This document shows, in pieces, positions 60,659 to 64,000 of a DNA stretch of 64,000 nt. How positions within the stretch are numbered: the first letter of the stretch is position 1; each line of letters starts with the position of its first letter. The notes below the pieces were generated by a model. The model was not told the DNA's origin, made no database searches, and worked only from the letters and a program-made list of their open reading frames with translations. The position numbers and the translations under genes were made by a program. Where the stretch lies: positions 62,001 through 126,000 of the forward strand of contig NZ_JBKFFP010000003.1 in assembly GCF_046506625.1 (NCBI RefSeq). Reading direction: 5' to 3'. The DNA comes from Zhengella sedimenti (lineage in GTDB: Bacteria > Pseudomonadota > Alphaproteobacteria > Rhizobiales > Rhizobiaceae).

Positions 60659-61612
60659 TCAGCCCGCTGGCATGGCGATCTCACCGGACCCCGGGGCGGC
60701 AACGCCCCGGGGTCTTTCATAGGCGGGATGGGCGCCCTCAAGGTTATTGGCCGGTGCTGTCGGGCCGCCGGTCTGCAACAGGCCATGCATGCGCATGAAG
60801 GCATGCACGGCAACGGCAACCTCGCCGGGCTTCTCCACCATGGGGAGGTGGCCGGCGCTGGGCAGGAACAGCGTCGTCACCGCCGGCATTGCGGCCTGGA
60901 TGCCGAACTGGTGACGGGGACGGATGACCCTGTCCATGCCGCCGACGATGTTGAGCGCCGGACAGGTGATCGCCGGCAGGACGTCCGACAGCGAGGTCCG
61001 GGAGAGAAGCCGCACCAGCGCCGCGATCTCCGCCGGATTGCTTCTCAAAAGGGACTGCCGGACCCGTTCGATCGCCTCGACATCCCTGCGCCCGCGCGGC
61101 GTTTCCCCTTGCGCCACGCAGGTGCGCGCGCCTTCGATGAAGCGCGCCGGCGTCGAAATCCAGAGCGACAGCAGGCGCTCGAATCCCCATTGACCGAAGC
61201 CGCGCAGGCGCAGAAGCCGCATGGCGAAGGGCTGGCAGCCATCAAGCCCGCCGCAGGACAGCGCGCCCATGATGACCAGACCCTCAACGAGCGCGGGATG
61301 CCGTGCGGCCAGGCCCAGCGCCATGAAAGCGCCGGTGGAATGGCCGACCAGCGTGACCGGACGGCCCTTGAAGTCGCGAACGATGGCATCCGCATAGGCA
61401 TCAAGGATCGCATCCATGCAGAGCGCTCGGGCACCGGCACCAAGTGTCCAGGGAAAATGACCGGGGAGAGGGTAGGCGATGGCGGTGCCGGTACGGCAGA
61501 CCGGCGGTGCATAGGTCTGCCAGAACGAGGGCGCCATAACCATGCCATGCAGCAGGACGGTGCGCGGGCCGTCACGGCGGGAGATGACAAGGGCAGGCGG
61601 TGTGGCAGGCAT
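60659..61612 (-). CDS. Alpha/beta-fold hydrolase
   Basis: A 317-aa hydrolase: TVLLHGMVMAPSFW, nucleophile elbow VGHSTGAFMALG, and a C-terminal SAGHLPMVEKP with the catalytic histidine. The final 30-40 residues after the domain are low-complexity, and their coding DNA includes the transcription terminator of the convergent TRAP gene. It lies between binding-protein and permease genes of the TRAP system and may hydrolyse an ester or lactone related to the imported acid. Substrate unknown. Confidence 0.82.
   Translation of the reverse strand: MPATPPALVISRRDGPRTVLLHGMVMAPSFWQTYAPPVCRTGTAIAYPLPGHFPWTLGAGARALCMDAILDAYADAIVRDFKGRPVTLVGHSTGAFMALGLAARHPALVEGLVIMGALSCGGLDGCQPFAMRLLRLRGFGQWGFERLLSLWISTPARFIEGARTCVAQGETPRGRRDVEAIERVRQSLLRSNPAEIAALVRLLSRTSLSDVLPAITCPALNIVGGMDRVIRPRHQFGIQAAMPAVTTLFLPSAGHLPMVEKPGEVAVAVHAFMRMHGLLQTGGPTAPANNLEGAHPAYERPRGVAAPGSGEIAMPAG
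60687..60717 (+). terminator. Rho-independent terminator of the TRAP binding-protein gene
   Basis: A perfect 12-bp stem (GACCCCGGGGCG and its complement) capped by a GCAA tetraloop and followed by TTT, 31 bases after the stop. On the minus strand no T-run follows, so it should act only on plus-strand transcripts, although it sits inside the hydrolase coding sequence. Confidence 0.8.
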
Positions 61613-61669
61613 GGCGGCGATCCGGATGAGCCCACGTCAACGTGGCAGGCGCCGCCCTGGTTCCAATGA

Positions 61670-61696
61670 GAAAGCCGGGCGCGAGGCCCGGCTTTC
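61670..61696 (-). terminator. Terminator after the TRAP permease genes
   Basis: AAAGCCGGGC-GCGAG-GCCCGGCTTT, a 10-bp perfect stem with A/T-rich outer ends, 24 bases downstream of the dctM stop and upstream of the hydrolase start. It may function in either direction. Confidence 0.65.
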
Positions 61697-61719
61697 CGTG
61701 TCTGGTCCAGAGGTTCCGG

Positions 61720-63621
61720 TCAATCGGCCGGGGCAGGCTCGATCCGCGGCGGGCCGCTGGGCATCTGGAGGCCGCCGGAGCCCTGCTGCTGTGCGCCATT
61801 GCCCGATTGCGGTGCCGGCGGCTGGTTGCCGAAATTCGGCGCGCCCTGCAGTTGCAAGCCCGGAAGCTGGATGGTGTTGCCATTGCCGCCGGTGGCCGGC
61901 TGGTTGCCGAAGTTCGGCGAACCCTGCAATTGCAGGCCCGGAAGCTGCAGGCCGCTGCCGCCGCCATCGGTCCCGGGAGCCGTTCCCGGCATCTGCAAGC
62001 CGCCGCCAAAACTTGGCACCTCGATCTTGATGTCGTCGGGATTGATGACCTTCTGGTCATCCTTGTAGTGGGTCACAAGGCGCGGATAGGCGATGATCAG
62101 CAGGATCACGCAGAACTGGATGATGATGTAGGGAATGGCGCCCTTGTAGATCTCGGTTGTCTTGACGCCCGGCATCGTCAGGTTCGTCGCCTTGTCGACC
62201 CATTCGGAGCGCGGCGCGATGGAGCGAAGGTAGAAGAGCGCGAAGCCGAAGGGCGGCGTCAGGAACGACGTCTGCAGGTTGATACCCAGGATGATGCCGA
62301 ACCAGATCAGGTCGATGCCGAGCTTCTCGGCGACGGGCGCCAGCAGCGGCACGAGGATGAAGGCGATCTCGAAGAAATCGAGGAAGCAGCCGAGAATGAA
62401 CACGATGATCGTGACGACGATCAGGAAGCCGTATTCACCGCCCGGCAGCGCCAGGAGCAGTTCCTCGATCCAGATATTGCCGTTCAGCCCGTAGAAGGTG
62501 AGGCCGAAGACGCGCGCACCGATCAGGATGAACATGACGAAGGCAGTCAGCTTCGTCGTCGAATCGAGCGCCTGCTTGAGAACGGAGAAGTTGATCCGCC
62601 GCTTCATCAGCGCCAGGACGAGCGCGCCGGTCGCGCCCATGGCGCCGCCTTCTGTCGGCGTGGCTATGCCGAGGAAGATCGTGCCGAGCACGAGGAAGAT
62701 CAGCGCCAGTGGCGGGATCAGCACGATGACGACCTGTTCGGCCAGGCGCGACAGGATGCCGAGCTGGAAGCGCCTGTTGATGAGGCTGGCGGCAAGCGCC
62801 ACGCCGACCGCTGTCGTCGCGGCCCAGACGAGCCGGACCTCGTAGCGCATGTCCGCGTAGACCGTGTGATAGGTGGCGAAATAGATGCCGACGGCCACGG
62901 CGAGAATGACAATCAGCGAGGTGACGCCGCCGCCCAGCGTGCGGGCCTCCATCGGCAGGGCCGGCGCCCAGGACGGTTTCACCAGCGTGACGGCGAAGAC
63001 ATAGAGACAGTAGGCGCCGACGATGATGGCGGCCGGCAGCAGCGCGCCGACATACATGTCGCCGACGGACCGGCCGAGCTGGTCGGCCATGACGATGAGG
63101 ACGAGCGAGGGCGGCACGATCTGCGCCAGCGTTCCCGATCCGGCTATGGTGCCGGTCGCAAAGGAGCGGTTGTAGCCGTAGCGCATCATGATGGGCAGCG
63201 AGATCAGGCCCATGGCGATGACGGAGGCGGCGACGACGCCGGTGGTGGCCGCGAGGAGCGCGCCGACCAGGACGACCGCATAGGCAAGGCCGCCACGCAC
63301 CGGGCCGAAAAGCTGGCCGACGGTGTCGAGCAGGTCCTCGGCCATGCCCGAACGCTCCAGGATCAGCCCCATGAACGTGAAGAAGGGGATCGCCAGCAGC
63401 GTATCATTGTACATGATGCCGTAGATCCGCTCCGGATGGCTCTGGAGCAAAGGCCAGAACAGGCGGATCTCGCTGGAAAACAGCGACATTTCCACGCCGA
63501 TGGCGAAGAAGAGCAGGCCGCCGGCGGCCAGCGTGAAGGCCACCGGATAGCCGATCAGCAGCATCACCATGACGGAGACGAACATGATCGGCGCGAGTTC
63601 GTGTGCGATCAGGTCGAGCAT
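61720..63621 (-). CDS. TRAP transporter large permease (DctM) with repeat-containing C-terminal tail
   Basis: A 633-aa inner-membrane permease, longer than the usual 430-450 of DctM. Twelve or more helices cover about 1-520, with a DctM-like MGLILERSGMAEDLLDTVG region and IIVFILGCFLDFFEIAFIL near the end. Beyond about 525 follows a soluble Gln/Pro/Gly-rich tail with a 26-residue repeat containing QLPGLQLQG and NFGNQP. The membrane part belongs to the mannitol/chloroaromatic-type TRAP group that matches the TakP-like binding protein. It overlaps dctQ by one base. Confidence 0.88.
   Translation of the reverse strand: MLDLIAHELAPIMFVSVMVMLLIGYPVAFTLAAGGLLFFAIGVEMSLFSSEIRLFWPLLQSHPERIYGIMYNDTLLAIPFFTFMGLILERSGMAEDLLDTVGQLFGPVRGGLAYAVVLVGALLAATTGVVAASVIAMGLISLPIMMRYGYNRSFATGTIAGSGTLAQIVPPSLVLIVMADQLGRSVGDMYVGALLPAAIIVGAYCLYVFAVTLVKPSWAPALPMEARTLGGGVTSLIVILAVAVGIYFATYHTVYADMRYEVRLVWAATTAVGVALAASLINRRFQLGILSRLAEQVVIVLIPPLALIFLVLGTIFLGIATPTEGGAMGATGALVLALMKRRINFSVLKQALDSTTKLTAFVMFILIGARVFGLTFYGLNGNIWIEELLLALPGGEYGFLIVVTIIVFILGCFLDFFEIAFILVPLLAPVAEKLGIDLIWFGIILGINLQTSFLTPPFGFALFYLRSIAPRSEWVDKATNLTMPGVKTTEIYKGAIPYIIIQFCVILLIIAYPRLVTHYKDDQKVINPDDIKIEVPSFGGGLQMPGTAPGTDGGGSGLQLPGLQLQGSPNFGNQPATGGNGNTIQLPGLQLQGAPNFGNQPPAPQSGNGAQQQGSGGLQMPSGPPRIEPAPAD
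61820..61947. repeat. Imperfect direct repeats encoding the DctM tail
   Basis: Two 50-base copies (61820-61869 and 61898-61947) differ at five positions and are offset by exactly 78 bases, i.e. 26 codons. The in-frame period keeps the repeat at protein level, suggesting duplication of a short linker module. Confidence 0.75.
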
Positions 63622-64000
63622 CAGCGGGCCTCCTCGATGTCGAGTGCGGCTTCCGCCTCGGGCGGCAGGTCATGCTGGGGCATGGGGTCGTCGATGTCGC
63701 CGCGAAGCACGGCAATGCGCTTGATGATCTCGGAAATGCCCTGGGCCGTGAGCAGCAGGAAGCCGATCAGGACCATCATCTTGGCTGGCCACAGGATCAG
63801 CCCGCCGGCATTGGCCGAGATCTCGCCGCTGTTGTAGGAGCGCCAGAACCAGGGCCAGGCAAGCCAGACCATGAGCAGGCAGAAGGGCATCAGGAAGAAG
63901 GTGTGGCAGAAGAGGTCGACCCAGTCGCGCGTGCGCTTCGACAAACGGTTTGAAACGATGTCGATGCGGATGTGTTCGTTCTTCAGCAGGGTGTAGGCGG
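63621..64000 (-). CDS. TRAP transporter small permease (DctQ), cut by the window end
   Basis: The C-terminal 125 or so residues of a four-helix small TRAP subunit; the frame stays open to the window edge, so the N-terminus lies outside. Visible are EHIRIDIVSNRLSKRTRDWVDLF, the characteristic DctQ cytoplasmic loop, two more hydrophobic helices (FFLMPFCLLMVWLAWPWFW and MMVLIGFLLLTAQGISEII) and an acidic tail. It pairs with the DctM gene, which starts within its stop codon. Confidence 0.87.
   Translation of the reverse strand, partial: AYTLLKNEHIRIDIVSNRLSKRTRDWVDLFCHTFFLMPFCLLMVWLAWPWFWRSYNSGEISANAGGLILWPAKMMVLIGFLLLTAQGISEIIKRIAVLRGDIDDPMPQHDLPPEAEAALDIEEAR

Noticed and set aside
61820..61947. 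A CRISPR array or transposon-end repeat
   Set aside because: Only two copies, in frame with a 26-codon period inside a coding region; better explained as a protein repeat.
61642..63837. A 731-codon plus-strand frame opposite the TRAP permease
   Set aside because: Very rich in Asp, Glu, Arg, His and Gln because it is antisense to a hydrophobic membrane protein; no plausible fold.

Overview
The window looks like a chromosomal segment of a GC-rich alphaproteobacterium of the order Hyphomicrobiales (Rhizobiales), perhaps Phyllobacteriaceae-like. The pointers are a RirA-type Rrf2 iron regulator with cysteines at 91, 99 and 105, an eryH-eryI pair from erythritol catabolism, a fused allantoinase/OHCU decarboxylase, a membrane PuuD-type urate hydroxylase with a cytochrome c tail, and a WD40-CobW pair. 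I see no rRNA, tRNA, CRISPR array, insertion sequence or phage gene. Nearly everything is catabolism plus dedicated uptake.

Layout. 1-1.25 kb: end of an erythritol-type tetrose-phosphate operon (eryH, eryI). 1.3-5.2 kb, minus strand: a Rieske oxygenase operon (108-aa conserved protein, 72-aa HTH-like protein, Rieske alpha subunit, RidA, ferredoxin reductase, IclR). 5.16-5.48 kb: divergent control region with palindromes resembling IclR-family operators. 5.5-19.2 kb, plus strand: a tightly coupled run of 14 genes (NitT/TauT-type ABC importer, FAD monooxygenase, cupin, SDR, alpha/beta hydrolase, second IclR, extradiol-type VOC dioxygenase, active-site-degenerate SDR, ThDP enzyme, aspartate-dehydrogenase-like protein, aldehyde dehydrogenase, second FAD monooxygenase). 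I cannot match these two units together to a pathway I know, and they are the best candidate for an undescribed system. 19.4-21 kb: rirA and glk. 21-22.8 kb: gentisate dioxygenase and fumarylpyruvate hydrolase. 23-29.3 kb: TAXI-TRAP importer, universal stress protein, class III aminotransferase and a BKACE enzyme. 29.4-33.2 kb: orphan LuxR response regulator, ChaN-like lipoprotein, class I aminotransferase, arylformamidase-like hydrolase.

33.4-38.2 kb: lone AsnC-type ligand domain and a complete Liv-type ABC importer. 38.2-52.3 kb: a purine catabolic region. XdhABC and guanine deaminase make urate; PuuD, UraH and the PuuE-UraD fusion carry it to allantoate; AllE and AllA take ureidoglycine to glyoxylate; hydroxypyruvate isomerase fits glyoxylate use. 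Allantoate amidohydrolase (AllC) is not in the window. A LysR regulator sits divergently from puuD, and a dodecin plus a glyoxalase-superfamily gene interrupt the cluster. 52.4-55.3 kb: WD40 protein, His-rich CobW GTPase, creatininase-family amidohydrolase. 55.4-59.3 kb: MarR, EamA transporter, a LacI regulator that apparently starts at CTG, a small secreted protein and a PuuD-type class I glutamine amidotransferase. 59.5-64 kb: a TakP/DctP-type TRAP binding protein, an alpha/beta hydrolase, and TRAP permeases DctM (with a repeat-bearing C-terminal tail) and DctQ (cut by the window end).

Function names come from motif and family recognition by eye. Substrates of transporters and regulators are mostly inference, and promoter and operator calls are pattern matches only.
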